A stretch of 63,876 nucleotides of DNA from Moorena bouillonii PNG (GTDB lineage Bacteria; Cyanobacteriota; Cyanobacteriia; Cyanobacteriales; Coleofasciculaceae). A model generated the notes under the pieces. It saw only the letters and a list, made by a program, of their open reading frames with translations. It searched no databases and was not told the origin of the DNA. Shown here piece by piece: positions 1 to 9,140 of this stretch. Each line of letters starts with the position of its first letter. Position 1 is the first letter of the stretch. Where the stretch lies: contig NZ_MKZS01000001.1 of NCBI RefSeq assembly GCF_001942495.1, positions 5,661,629 to 5,725,504 of the forward strand, in the 5' to 3' direction. The position numbers and the translations under genes are program-made.

Positions 1-54
1 TTTTGTTTTTCCTCGACTTTACACGCTATATATAGCGTAAGTGCGTAAGTCCTG
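1..54 (-). mobile_element. Right end of an IS701-like element (cut by window edge)
   Basis: These 54 bases are identical to 9380-9433, the right end of the IS701-like element described at 7984-9433. They include the 16-bp palindrome ACGCTATATATAGCGT and end in the terminal repeat TGCGTAAGTCCTG. The rest of this copy lies left of the window. The next bases (55-59, TGTCT) begin the interrupted Rpn-type gene. Confidence 0.85.
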
Positions 55-898
55 TGTCTTAAAATCCAACAACGCTTCACTCAATTCCTCCAATCGAGTA
101 ATCGATAATCCCTCAATCTGCTGTTGGAGCACAGGGTCAATTAAACCTAACTTCAGGGTTAGCTGACGCATCACAACTAATAGGACTCCCTCCTGCTTGC
201 CGCGCTGGCGTCCCTTTTGGATAATATCTTGATAGGTAACAGATTCTTCCATAACTTCCTCCCTCAACAATCGACAGACTAAATTTTTGTCAAACCGCAA
301 ACCAGCCAGTACATCCACACAGGCCGCTAGGTTTCCCCGTAATGGTTTTTCTTCAATTCTATCCACTTGGGCAACCACTTGCTCTAACAATAGATTAGGG
401 CTATTACTCCTAGCTAGAGTGGCCAAGGGTAACAAAGCCTGATTGGCCAATAGTGGTAATGGGTCTTGCTCCCACAGGCGAATTACTCTATAACGATGCC
501 AGGTGTTAGTATCCCTAAACTCGTTAGTAAATACCATCTGTGAGGTCGTAGACTTTAGAAAAATCACTACCTGTTCAATGGGACATCGGTACTTTCGTTG
601 TAGTCTGACCCAGTAGTCCAACATCCGAAATGGTAATGGTGGCTCGGATTGGGGCAGGGTTTGAAATTCTAGGTGCAGAATTTGGTTAGTACTTTGGAGT
701 CAACTCAAAGCATCAGCTTGAATTGGTTCACTACTCAATTCAGTGTCTTGATGCAGTCGCTCATGGGGGAAACCCCCAAGACCGCGCTGCATCGCTTTTA
801 AGTACCTGAATATCATCAGGTGCCTCACCCAATAGCCAGTGAAAAAACTCCGATGGGTATGCTTCTGCTAGGTATTTACAGATGTTATCGTAGGCCAA
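55..898 (-). pseudogene. Broken Rpn/DUF4351 nuclease-transposase family gene (copy 1)
   Basis: Nearly the whole stretch aligns with the intact neighbour at 1109-1996. The frame is interrupted twice. A 52-nt repeat (744-795) sits in the N-terminal part, and the last codons are replaced by the IS701-like end at position 54. The longest open piece runs 624 to 19 and starts at an internal methionine (MLDYWVRLQ...). The family (Rpn / PD-(D/E)XK nuclease family transposase with a C-terminal DUF4351 helical region) is abundant in filamentous cyanobacteria. E. coli Rpn proteins are DNA endonucleases that promote recombination. Relative to copy 2 it also lacks most of the Gln-Gly repeat. It is probably non-functional. 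Confidence 0.8.
744..795 (-). repeat. Family A small hairpin repeat, 52 nt, inserted in a gene
   Basis: Minus-strand sequence starts GCGATGCAGCGCGGTCTT and ends GACTGCATCAAGACA. GATGCAG pairs with CTGCATC, and GGGGG-TTT-CCCCC forms the tip. The paralogue at 1109-1996 lacks exactly this segment: both genes have 20 nt between matching flanks once the 52 nt are removed, so no target duplication is visible. Confidence 0.9.
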
Positions 899-1029
899 GG
901 CAAATTGTTCAAAGTTAATACTATCTCAGACAGTGTAGTGAATCTGAACCAGAAAATTGATCGCACCTGGATCTTGTCTTAAGAGTAAACTTATGATATC
1001 GGAGCAGTTCTGATTGAGATAATATCTAA

Positions 1030-1056
1030 AAAAGACCTGATTAGATCAGGTCTTTT
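1030..1056 (-). terminator. Intrinsic terminator downstream of Rpn copy 2
   Basis: A perfect inverted repeat with 12-bp arms (AAAAGACCTGAT / ATCAGGTCTTTT) and a 3-nt loop. On the minus strand it is followed by a T run. It lies 53 nt past the stop of the 1109-1996 gene and could also work in the other direction. Confidence 0.7.
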
Positions 1057-1108
1057 CAAAATCATGTTCCCACGAAAAATCCTAGGGGTGAACACTAACA
1101 GTTCAATC

Positions 1109-1996
1109 TCAGCCGTGCTCCAACCAAACCGCTAAATCCGTTACTGTCTCAAAATTCAACAATGCTTCACTCAATTCCTCCAATCGAGTAATCGATAATC
1201 CCTCAATCTGCTGTTGGAGCACAGGGTCAATTAAACCTAACCTCAGGGTTAGCAAACGCATCACAACTAATAGGACTCCCTCCTGCTTTCCTCGGTCGAG
1301 TCCCTGCTGGAGTCCCTGCTGGAGTCCCTGCTGGATTCCTTGCTGGAGTCCCTTTTGGACTCCCTTTTGGATAATATCTTGATAGGTGACTGATTCTTCC
1401 ATAACTTCCTCCCTCAACAATCGACGCACTAAATTTTTCTCAAACCGTAAACCACCCAGCACATCCACACAGGCCGCTAGGTTTCCCCGTAATGGTTTTT
1501 CTTCAATTTTATCTACTTCCGCAACCACTTGCTCCAACAATAGATTAGGCCGATTACTCCTGGCTAAAGTGGCCAAGGGTAACAAAGCCCGATTGGCCAA
1601 TAGTGGTAATGGGTCTTGCTCCCACAGGCGAATTATTCTATAACGGTGCCAGGTGTTAGTATCCCTAAACTCGTTATTGAATACTAGATCTGAAGTCGTA
1701 GACTTTAGAAAAATCACCACCTGTTCAATCGGACATCGGTATTTGCGATGTAATCTGACCCAATAGTCCAACATCCGAAATGGTAATGGTGGCTCGGATT
1801 GGGGCAGGGTTTGAAATTCTAGGTGCAGAATTTGGTTAGTACTTTGCAGTAGACTCAGAGCATCAGCTTGAATTGGTTCAGCACTTAATTCGGCTTTAAG
1901 TACCTGAATATCATCAGGTGCCTCACCCAATAGCCAGTGAAAAAACTCCGATGGATATTCTTCTGCTAGGTATTTGCAGATATTATCGTAAGCCAA
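1109..1996 (-). CDS. Rpn family recombination-promoting nuclease/putative transposase, DUF4351
   Basis: A 295-residue protein of the Rpn/PD-(D/E)XK nuclease-like 'transposase' family. It has the conserved N-terminal block (AYDNICKYLAEEYP), a central HLEFQT...RMLDYWVRL nuclease-fold segment and a C-terminal DUF4351 helix (LTLRLGLIDP...LSEALL). A Gln-Gly-rich heptad (about residues 215-240, IQQGLQQGLQQG) links them and is the part that differs from copy 1. The start is TTG, because no ATG is available before the upstream in-frame stop, so the exact start is unsure. DNA endonuclease activity is known only for relatives. A good terminator follows. It is a tandem duplicate of 55-898 and the intact copy. 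Confidence 0.8.
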   Translation of the reverse strand: MAYDNICKYLAEEYPSEFFHWLLGEAPDDIQVLKAELSAEPIQADALSLLQSTNQILHLEFQTLPQSEPPLPFRMLDYWVRLHRKYRCPIEQVVIFLKSTTSDLVFNNEFRDTNTWHRYRIIRLWEQDPLPLLANRALLPLATLARSNRPNLLLEQVVAEVDKIEEKPLRGNLAACVDVLGGLRFEKNLVRRLLREEVMEESVTYQDIIQKGVQKGLQQGIQQGLQQGLQQGLDRGKQEGVLLVVMRLLTLRLGLIDPVLQQQIEGLSITRLEELSEALLNFETVTDLAVWLEHG

Positions 1997-2212
1997 GGCA
2001 AATTGTTCAAAGTTAATACTATCTCAGACAGTGTAGTGAATTGACACTAAAAAATTGATCGCACCTGGATCTTGTTTATGGAGTCAAGTTATGATAACGG
2101 AGAAATTTTGATTTTACATAATACCTTTAGATAAGATTTAAATCAGAAGGGTGCATCTCATTAAAGCTGTTTGAGCTGGTGGGTGGAATAGGCATATTGG
2201 TAGAATAGGCAT

Positions 2213-2276
2213 CTTGCCTGTTCCCTGTTCCCTGTTCCCTATTCCCTTTTCCCTGCTCCCTACTCCCTACTCCCTT
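2213..2276. repeat. Heptamer tandem repeat (TTCCCTG type)
   Basis: Degenerate runs of TTCCCTG/TTCCCTA/CTCCCTA, typical of the short tandemly repeated sequences of filamentous cyanobacteria. It sits just upstream of the TPR gene start at 2290. Confidence 0.85.
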
Positions 2277-2289
2277 TGCTATTAGCTGA

Positions 2290-3588
2290 ATGAGCATCCT
2301 AGAGTTAGAGTCTATACTCAATCGTTATGAAGCTGCCCTGAACGCCCTTGAAAAAACTGACAATAAACCATCTGCTGAAACCATTCTCCGTGTCCTGATT
2401 ACTCGCAATGTTGTTCATGAAAAATTTGCTGATATTGCCCACATTTCTAAAGATAAACTGATTAAACTGATTGAGTTAGATAGCAAATTAAAAAAGCAGG
2501 CTGGTTTGATTAATCAGACTGTGCAATTAGCGGATTGGCGGAGTAGCTTTCATCCCCCAAAAGACTACTGGTGGTGGTTTCTGGAAGCACCTACTCATCC
2601 CTTAGACCGTTTCGACTGGCTTTGGAATGCACTGACAGTTACTTCTTTAACAGCATCGGTGAGTCTAGTGGTAGATATTTCCTCCCGTTTTTTGAGTACT
2701 AGTCCGGGTTTTATAGGTTCTTTTGCTGTGATTTCCCAGAGTGCATTGACCTTGTTGACAGCTGGGGGGATTTTAACCAAAGCCGGTCGTACAGGTGTTG
2801 AAGAAATTCTATCACGATTAGGAATTAAAAAATATCTTTGGCAAGAAGTTAAATTGGGACTATCGGGAGTACTTTTACTTTCCTTAATTGGCTTTCGAGC
2901 ATCGTTGCCCCTGATTTCGGGCTACGTTAATGAAAAGGGTGTAAAGAATTATGATGACGGAGACTGGTCAACTGCTCAGTCTAATTATGAACGAGCATTG
3001 AGTCTTAATGCAGATAATGCAGACGCTCACTATAATTTGGGTCGTCTTTATGAAGATTTACAGGATTTTAAGAAGGCGCGAACTCAGTATAGGTTAGCCG
3101 CACAGGGGGGATTAGATGCTGCTTATAATGAATTGGGTCGGTTGTATATTCAAGACAAAAAATATTCCCAAGCGGTATCGTTACTTTTGACAGGATTAGA
3201 TAATCTGCAAGAAAATGATCTTCAAAATAAACTACTTAAAACAGAGGATATTCAAACTAAAAATGAAACTCAATATGCCTTATGGAAAAACTTGGGCTGG
3301 GCAAGGTTGAAGCAAGGACGCTATGCCGATGCTGAAACCCACCTCAGAGATGCTATTGAACTAGAGAAAACCTTTAAGCAAACTCCGGCGGCAGCTCACT
3401 GTTTATTAGCTCAAGTCATTGAAAACAAACCAGCAAAAGATCCAGACAATGCCTTGGCAGAATGGAAAATCTGTTTACGATATACTGGTATTCGTAACCC
3501 TGATGAAGATATCTGGGTTGACATGGCTCGTAAACGTATAAATGCTCAAGTAGGTGTTCAAGACAAGAGTAGTGAATCGAGTAAGTAA
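2290..3588 (+). CDS. Membrane TPR protein, first gene of CHAT operon
   Basis: 432 residues. The N-terminal ~100 residues are helical and soluble (AETILRVLITRNVVHEKF). Two hydrophobic segments follow (about 115-165 and 193-208), then TPR units from about residue 217 (NYDDGDWSTAQSNYERALSL, DAHYNLGRLYEDLQDFKKA, and later units) to the C-terminus. I infer a membrane-anchored protein-interaction scaffold with TPRs on one face. Its stop overlaps the next start by 35 nt and the third gene overlaps by 4 nt, so the three genes are probably one operon ending in the CHAT protease. I recognise no enzymatic motif. Confidence 0.8.
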   Translation: MSILELESILNRYEAALNALEKTDNKPSAETILRVLITRNVVHEKFADIAHISKDKLIKLIELDSKLKKQAGLINQTVQLADWRSSFHPPKDYWWWFLEAPTHPLDRFDWLWNALTVTSLTASVSLVVDISSRFLSTSPGFIGSFAVISQSALTLLTAGGILTKAGRTGVEEILSRLGIKKYLWQEVKLGLSGVLLLSLIGFRASLPLISGYVNEKGVKNYDDGDWSTAQSNYERALSLNADNADAHYNLGRLYEDLQDFKKARTQYRLAAQGGLDAAYNELGRLYIQDKKYSQAVSLLLTGLDNLQENDLQNKLLKTEDIQTKNETQYALWKNLGWARLKQGRYADAETHLRDAIELEKTFKQTPAAAHCLLAQVIENKPAKDPDNALAEWKICLRYTGIRNPDEDIWVDMARKRINAQVGVQDKSSESSK

Positions 3589-4663
3589 GCTGATTTGCTC
3601 TGCCCCAATCTTGACCGTAGTTATGATTATGTTGGGAAGTCTGGTGAGTCAGCCAGTACTGGCAGGGCATTGGATTTTTAAAACCACGGGTAGAGTTGAG
3701 CTAGAACGGGAGGGATGGTCACGTTTCCATCCAGTGCCTAACTATACCACCATAAATCCAGGGGATCTGGTCAGACCAGCATCGGGGGTTAGGGTTAAGG
3801 TACTTTGTGAGAATGGTAACACTCGCTCTGTACCTGCTGGGGAAATAACAGGTATCAATGCCATATGTCTACCACCGCGAATTAAAAGCCTCAGGAAAAT
3901 TGTCAGACCGCGTCCGGTAAGACCCTATATTCCCTACATTATCAGCCCACGGGCAACTCGTTTACTGACTGACAAGCCCACCTTACGCTGGCATGATGCC
4001 ACCGATGCTAAAAGTTTTACCGTTAAGGTGAGAGGGCGAGGATTGGATTGGACTCAGGAATTTAGTCGAGACCAGGTTTGTCAAAAGGGTATTTGTCAGG
4101 TTGTTTATCCAGGGGATAAGCCCCTAAAACCTGGAGTTAGTTATAAGTTGGTCGTTAAGGCTGATACCAATCGCACCTCTGAACAGGATAAGACTGGAGG
4201 ACTGGGATTTAACCTGATTGATTCGGATCAAGCTAAAAAAATTAAGGTGATAGCTGGGCGGATTAAGGAACAGAATCTACCAAAGGAGTTCAAGCCCTTA
4301 GCTCTAGCTGACCTCTATGGTGACTATGATTTAACGGCTGAGGCCATTGAAATCCTGGAAGGACTAGAAAACGATCAAAAAATAGTACCGATTTATCGCT
4401 TACTGGGTGATTTGTATCTACGAATAGGACTAGTTTTGGAAGCTGAGGGTCCTTATTCAAAGGCAGTCGAACTGGCAACAGCAACTGACCATTGGGAAGA
4501 ACTGGCAGCAGCAAAAGCTGGATTAGGGGAGGTTAAGTATGCTCGTGGGAATCGGCAAGAAGGAGTGAATTTGTTAGAAGCAGCGAAGGCAATCTATCAA
4601 AAGTTTGGCGATCGGAAACGGGTAGGGGAATTAGAAGAGCGACTGGAGCAGTTGAACCGATGA
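3554..4663 (+). CDS. Secreted TPR protein with FecR-like N-terminal region, CHAT operon
   Basis: 369 residues, GTG start, overlapping the preceding gene by 35 nt. Residues 1-38 look like a signal peptide (ICSAPILTVVMIMLGSLVSQPVLAG). A FecR-like/periplasmic beta segment follows (VELEREGWSRFHPVPN...INPGDLVRPASGVRVKVLCENG), then a fibronectin-like stretch (LRWHDATDAKSFTVKVRG) and two or three C-terminal TPR helices (GDLYLRIGLVLEAEGPYSKAVELA). It is probably periplasmic. The arrangement TPR-membrane / FecR-like / CHAT-TPR is common in cyanobacteria, but I know of no assigned function for it. Confidence 0.75.
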   Translation: MFKTRVVNRVSKLICSAPILTVVMIMLGSLVSQPVLAGHWIFKTTGRVELEREGWSRFHPVPNYTTINPGDLVRPASGVRVKVLCENGNTRSVPAGEITGINAICLPPRIKSLRKIVRPRPVRPYIPYIISPRATRLLTDKPTLRWHDATDAKSFTVKVRGRGLDWTQEFSRDQVCQKGICQVVYPGDKPLKPGVSYKLVVKADTNRTSEQDKTGGLGFNLIDSDQAKKIKVIAGRIKEQNLPKEFKPLALADLYGDYDLTAEAIEILEGLENDQKIVPIYRLLGDLYLRIGLVLEAEGPYSKAVELATATDHWEELAAAKAGLGEVKYARGNRQEGVNLLEAAKAIYQKFGDRKRVGELEERLEQLNR

Positions 4664-7600
4664 AGAATTTCCAAATCCCAAATCCCAAATCCCAAATCCC
4701 AAATGGTATGAGTTACCTGGGAGTTCCTCTGCTGATGGTAACCCTGGTTCCTGCTATTTTCTCTGTTACTGTAACTGTGCCACTGATGGCTCAATCGAGC
4801 TGGGCACAGACTCAAAACTCTCAGGAAGAAGCCACGCCCTCAGACTTACTTCAGGCTAAAGCTGACCAACTCCGTGAGCAAGGAATCGAACAATATAAGA
4901 CCAGTCAATTTCAAGCTGCGCTCAAGTCCTGGCAAGAAGCCCTAGGCATTTATCGCGAACTGGAAGACCGCCAGGGGGAAGCTAACTCCCTGGGCAATCT
5001 CGGCCTTGCTTACGATAGCCTAGGGCAATACCGCCAAGCGATTGACTTGTATCAGCAGTCTTTATCCCTGGCGGGGGAACTCGAAGACCGTCAGGGGGAA
5101 GCCAAGTCCCTCAACAATCTCGGGAATGCTTACGATAGCCTAGGGCAATACCGCAAAGCCATTGAGTTTCATCAGCAGTCTTTATCCCTATCTCGGGAAC
5201 TGGAAAACCGTCAGGGGGAAGCCTACTCCCTCAACAATCTCGGGAATGCTTATCGTAACCTAGGGCAATACCGAAAAGCGATTGACTTGTACCAGCAGTC
5301 TTTATCCCTATCTCGGGAACTGGAAAACCGTCAGGGGGAAGCCTACTCCCTCAACAATCTCGGGAATGCTTATCGTAACCTAGGGCAATACCGAAAAGCG
5401 ATTGACTTGTACCAGCAGTCTTTATCCCTATCTCGGGAACTGGAAAACCGTCAGGGGGAAGCCTACTCCCTCAACAATCTCGGGAATGCTTACGATAGCC
5501 TAGGGCAATACCGCCAAGCGATTGACTTGTATCAGCAGTCTTTATCCCTGGCAAAGGAACTCGAAGACCGTCAGGGGGAAGCCTACTCCCTCAACAATCT
5601 CGGGAATGCTTACTATCGCCTAGGGCAATACCGAAAAGCCATTGAGTTTTATCAGCAGTCTTTATCCCTGGTGCGGGAACTGGAAGACCGGCAGGGGAAA
5701 GCCAACTCCCTGGGCAATCTCGGGAATGCTTACTATAGCCTAGGGCAATACCGCAAAGCCATTGAGTTTCATCAGCAGTCTTTATCCCTGGCAAAGGAAC
5801 TGGAAGACCGTCAGGGGGAAGCCAACTCCCTGGGCAATCTCGGGAATGCTTACTATAGCCTAGGGCAATACCGCAAAGCCATTGAGTTTTATCAGCAGTC
5901 TTTATCCCTAGCGCGGGAACTGGAAGACCGTCAGGGGGAAGCCAACTCCCTCAACAATCTCGGGAATGCTTATCGTAGCCTAGGGCAATACCGCAAAGCC
6001 ATTGAGTTTCATCAGCAGTCTTTATCCCTGGCGCGGGAACTGGAAGACCGTCAGGGGGAAGCCAACTCCCTCAACAATCTCGGGAATGCTTATCGTAGCC
6101 TAGGGCAATACCGCCAAGCGATTGACTTGTACCAGCAGTCTTTATCCCTGGCGCGGGAACTGGAAGACCGTCAGGGGGAAGCCAAGTCCCTCAACAATCT
6201 CGGGAATGCTTATCGTAGCCTAGGGCAATACCGCCAAGCGATTGACTTGTACCAGCAGTCTTTATCCCTGGCGCGGGAACTGGAAGACCGTCAGGGGGAA
6301 GCAGCCTCCCTCAACAATCTCGGGGTTGCTTACGATAACCTAGAGCAATATCAAAAAGCGATTGAGTTTTACAAGCAAGCCATCAAGGTTAAAGAATCTA
6401 TCCAAGGTGACATCAAAGTAGAAGAGTTGATAACCTCTGATGGCAGTCAAAAGGTAGATACCTACGAACGTCTGATCAACCTACTGTGGAACCAAAAAGA
6501 CTTTGAAACGGCCTTCAACTATGTCGAACGGGGAAGAGCCAAAGCCTTCCTCGACCAACTGGCTAATGAGAAGATAGACATTCGTGCTGGGGCTGACTCC
6601 AAACTCCTGGAACAGGAACAAGACCTGAAAGCTGAAATCAATGCCCTCAGCCAGGAATTAATTACCCTCCGCAACAGTCCGAAAAACCAGTGGGATAACG
6701 AAACGATTGCTGAAACCGAAAACAACCGAACTGCTCTGCGGAAAGACTACCAGGACTTGCTGCTTGAGTTAAAAGTCCAAAGCCCTGAAATCGCTAGCTT
6801 AATAAGTGTAGAGGTTGCCTCCCTCCCTGAAATCCAAGGCTTGCTGGATGCTGATACCACCCTAGTCGAGTACTTTGTCACAGATGAACGCACCCTAGCC
6901 TTCATTATCACCCGCAATAGCTTCCACACTGTCCCCCTCAATGTCACTCGCCAACAACTGACCGAAGAACTGACACTCTTCCAAGACTTTGCTGACTTAG
7001 ATGAACCCCATCCCCTAGAACTGAAAAACCTCCACGACTGGCTAATTGTACCCCTCCAGCCCCATCTCAACACCACCACCATCACCATTGTTCCCCACAG
7101 TATCCTGCACTATCTCCCCTTTGCTGCTCTGACTGACGGCAAGGAGTACCTCAGTGACAACTACGCCCTATTGTCTCTCCCCAGTGCTAGCATCCTGCGC
7201 TATTTACCCGACAAGGGCAAATCAACCACAAGCAGTCTTCTTGCCCTGGGAGATCCCACTATTCCGGGACTTTCCCCCTTAACTCATGCTCAAAACGAAG
7301 TAGAGACCATTGCCAACCTGTTCAAGACCAAAGCCCTGGTGGGGAAAGCCGCTACCGAAAGCGCTCTCCGGTCTAGGGCTAAACAATCGGGAATTATACA
7401 CCTAGCCGTTCATGGGGAGTACAACCAGATTAACCCCCTATTCAGCGCCATCCGTCTCCTAGAAGATACCCAGCACGACGGTTCCTTAGAAGTTCATGAA
7501 GTCTACGGGTTGGATTTAACCAATACCAATTTAGTTGTGCTCAGCGCCTGCCAGACCAAAATCGGTGAATTGAGCCGGGGTGATGAAGTAGTAGGACTAA

Positions 7601-7842
7601 ATCGTGCTTTCTTGTATGCCGGAACCCCCACTATCATTGCAAGTCTCTGGAATGTGGATGATGCTGCTACAGGACTGTTAATGAAGCAATTTTACAGCCA
7701 TTGGCAAGGGGGAATGAACAAAGCCGAGGCACTACAGCAAGCCCAGAAAGATTTACGGGAAACATATCCCCATCCTTATTTTTGGGCAGCATTTTCTTTG
7801 ACAGGAGATGCTGGGAATAGGGATTTGCGTAGGGTGCGTTAG
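4660..7842 (+). CDS. TPR-CHAT domain caspase-like protease
   Basis: 1060 residues if started at 4660 (4-nt ATGA overlap). A second start at 4708 (MSYLGVPLLMVTL) gives a cleaner signal peptide ending near SSWAQ, and the first 16 codons are a tandem repeat, so 4708 is quite possibly the real start. About 12 TPR units of 40 residues follow (LGNAYRSLGQYRKAIEFHQQ), most nearly identical. The C-terminal ~300 residues are a CHAT domain with the caspase-fold dyad His918 (LAVHGEYN) and Cys964 (VLSACQT), plus the typical GTPTIIASLWNVDD block. CHAT proteins are cysteine proteases used in regulated proteolysis and, in some bacteria, in antiphage systems. The substrate is unknown. The last codons (RDLRRVR) come from an intergenic-type repeat. 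Confidence 0.9.
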   Translation: MKNFQIPNPKSQIPNGMSYLGVPLLMVTLVPAIFSVTVTVPLMAQSSWAQTQNSQEEATPSDLLQAKADQLREQGIEQYKTSQFQAALKSWQEALGIYRELEDRQGEANSLGNLGLAYDSLGQYRQAIDLYQQSLSLAGELEDRQGEAKSLNNLGNAYDSLGQYRKAIEFHQQSLSLSRELENRQGEAYSLNNLGNAYRNLGQYRKAIDLYQQSLSLSRELENRQGEAYSLNNLGNAYRNLGQYRKAIDLYQQSLSLSRELENRQGEAYSLNNLGNAYDSLGQYRQAIDLYQQSLSLAKELEDRQGEAYSLNNLGNAYYRLGQYRKAIEFYQQSLSLVRELEDRQGKANSLGNLGNAYYSLGQYRKAIEFHQQSLSLAKELEDRQGEANSLGNLGNAYYSLGQYRKAIEFYQQSLSLARELEDRQGEANSLNNLGNAYRSLGQYRKAIEFHQQSLSLARELEDRQGEANSLNNLGNAYRSLGQYRQAIDLYQQSLSLARELEDRQGEAKSLNNLGNAYRSLGQYRQAIDLYQQSLSLARELEDRQGEAASLNNLGVAYDNLEQYQKAIEFYKQAIKVKESIQGDIKVEELITSDGSQKVDTYERLINLLWNQKDFETAFNYVERGRAKAFLDQLANEKIDIRAGADSKLLEQEQDLKAEINALSQELITLRNSPKNQWDNETIAETENNRTALRKDYQDLLLELKVQSPEIASLISVEVASLPEIQGLLDADTTLVEYFVTDERTLAFIITRNSFHTVPLNVTRQQLTEELTLFQDFADLDEPHPLELKNLHDWLIVPLQPHLNTTTITIVPHSILHYLPFAALTDGKEYLSDNYALLSLPSASILRYLPDKGKSTTSSLLALGDPTIPGLSPLTHAQNEVETIANLFKTKALVGKAATESALRSRAKQSGIIHLAVHGEYNQINPLFSAIRLLEDTQHDGSLEVHEVYGLDLTNTNLVVLSACQTKIGELSRGDEVVGLNRAFLYAGTPTIIASLWNVDDAATGLLMKQFYSHWQGGMNKAEALQQAQKDLRETYPHPYFWAAFSLTGDAGNRDLRRVR
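4981..6360 (+). repeat. In-frame 120-nt tandem TPR coding repeats
   Basis: About 12 units of 120 nt within the CHAT gene, most differing by only a few bases. Units 5221-5340 and 5341-5460 are identical over all 120 nt, showing very recent duplication or gene conversion. The array should be prone to unit-number change. Confidence 0.95.
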
Positions 7843-7898
7843 GGGAGCTTTCATGTTTCGCCTCATAGCTAGGGTTAGGTTGCTCCCCGTAACGCACC
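7833..7898. repeat. 66-nt inverted-repeat element at end of CHAT gene
   Basis: Arms GGTGCGTTAGGGGAGC and GCTCCCCGTAACGCACC surround a ~33-nt centre. The element overlaps the CHAT stop codon, so it supplies the last few codons and could act as a 3' hairpin. Confidence 0.75.
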
Positions 7899-7952
7899 AC
7901 TGCTGCCTCAAACAACTATTCCTATTTTTTCTTATTCCCTATTCCCTAGTGA

Positions 7953-7983
7953 TCCAACCAAACCGCTAAATCCGTTACTGTCT
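7953..7983 (-). pseudogene. 31-nt fragment of Rpn/DUF4351 gene 3' end
   Basis: Identical to 1119-1149, the C-terminal codons of the intact Rpn gene. It stops at the IS701-like left end. Its last five bases TGTCT equal bases 55-59, the first bases after the IS end at the window's left edge. It is therefore the missing 3' end of Rpn copy 1, now 7.9 kb away. Confidence 0.8.
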
Positions 7984-8226
7984 CAGGACTTACGCAAAGA
8001 CACCAGATAGGTCGTAGATTCTGATCAGACTAAATTCATAACTAAAGAAGGTTTTTTAAGTTCTTTAGTTAAATATGAAGATAAACTTTGGTGCTTAATT
8101 TTATAAACTGTACATTTAGTCAAGTAAGCTAGTCTTTTCAGAAAATTCCACACCAAAATAGCACAAGCAATATGGTTTCTTTGGATTCGAGATTTACGAC
8201 ACTGACAAGATTGTATGCCAGTCAAT

Positions 8227-8450
8227 GTCTTGATGCAATAGCGAGTGGGGGAAACCACGGCAGTCGCTCATGGTTTGTTCGCGAAGCGTCGGCTACGCCG
8301 AAGTTACCGTAAGATAGTGGAGCCTTATTAACAAATATTTAACCCTTTTCTGCATAACCTGCTAACTATAAAGGCTCCACAATAAACAGGTTTCGTCTCC
8401 GGGGGAGACCCCCAAGACCGCGCTGCCTCCCCAAGACCGCGCTGCATCGC
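8227..8450 (-). repeat. Nested repeat: family A element split by a family C element
   Basis: The outer parts are the two halves of a family A hairpin (TGTCTTGATGC... at 8227 and ...GCTGCATCGC ending at 8450). Between them lie a GTTCGCGAAGCGTCGGCTAC palindrome and family C copy 8300-8399. The whole 224-nt block sits exactly between two transposase codons (CAA | TTG). Confidence 0.85.
8300..8399. repeat. Family C repeat, copy 1 (100 nt)
   Basis: Runs from GAAGTTACCGTA to GGTTTCGTCTC. It has a stem GTGGAGCCTT / AAGGCTCCAC and a conserved interior (CTGCATAACCTGC). It matches 14026-14124 along its whole length. Confidence 0.85.
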
Positions 8451-9094
8451 TTGTTTAAGTTCCCGGTGAAACTCCTCTATTTTCCAACGGTAAGAACAAG
8501 TTGATTTTACCTGTTCAATATCTGAGGCAGTTAGTTCATTTGTGGCAATGTATTCCGTTCTATTGGTAGAAATAGTAACCCGAAACCACTTCACCTTTTT
8601 CTGGTCAGGAAACTTTTTTAGTTTAATCAATTTCCCTTGTTTGACATCTAACTCACTCCACGACAATGAGTCAATTCTTTGGGATTTTTCATTACCTCCT
8701 GTTTCATCCACCAATCGATTCTTTTTTAAGGGACAGTAGTAGATTTTTTCCCAGTTATCAATTAAGGCCATTAGTCTTTGAGTGGCATACCAACTATCCA
8801 TTAATACTCTTTTAAAGGGGAGTTTCTTATGAAACAATTTCTGAGTATGTCTTCTACATGGTCTAGTTTGGTTTTTCCATCCTGTTCTGGAGCATATATC
8901 CGGTAATCTATCACCCAAAACTTACCGGTTTTACTATTAACGTATATACAATTTACTACTCCTATTCCTCGAACCACACTATGAGTATTTCCACTGTATT
9001 GTTTTCGCACCAATTCTATTTTATGGGAAGGGTTTTTATCCAAAACTGTATCGTCAACTACTAGATAGCCGTTTTCATCTACTTCAATATATTC

Positions 9095-9140
9095 AGGTGC
9101 GACCCAAGGCCGGGTTCCCCGGCCATTGGAAAGCGCACCT
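9095..9140. repeat. Family B hairpin repeat in IS701-like transposase
   Basis: AGGTGCG...CGCACCT ends surround the stem GGCCGGG-TTC-CCCGGCC. It interrupts the transposase between WLNV and EYIEVDENG. Confidence 0.85.

Noticed and set aside
2213-2276. Tandem heptamers considered as a CRISPR array
   Set aside because: The units are 7 nt and contiguous, with no repeat-spacer alternation and no cas genes in the window.
2127-2321. 64-codon minus-strand ORF over heptamer repeats
   Set aside because: It translates the repeat (REQGKGNREQGTGNR) and overlaps the start of the TPR gene.
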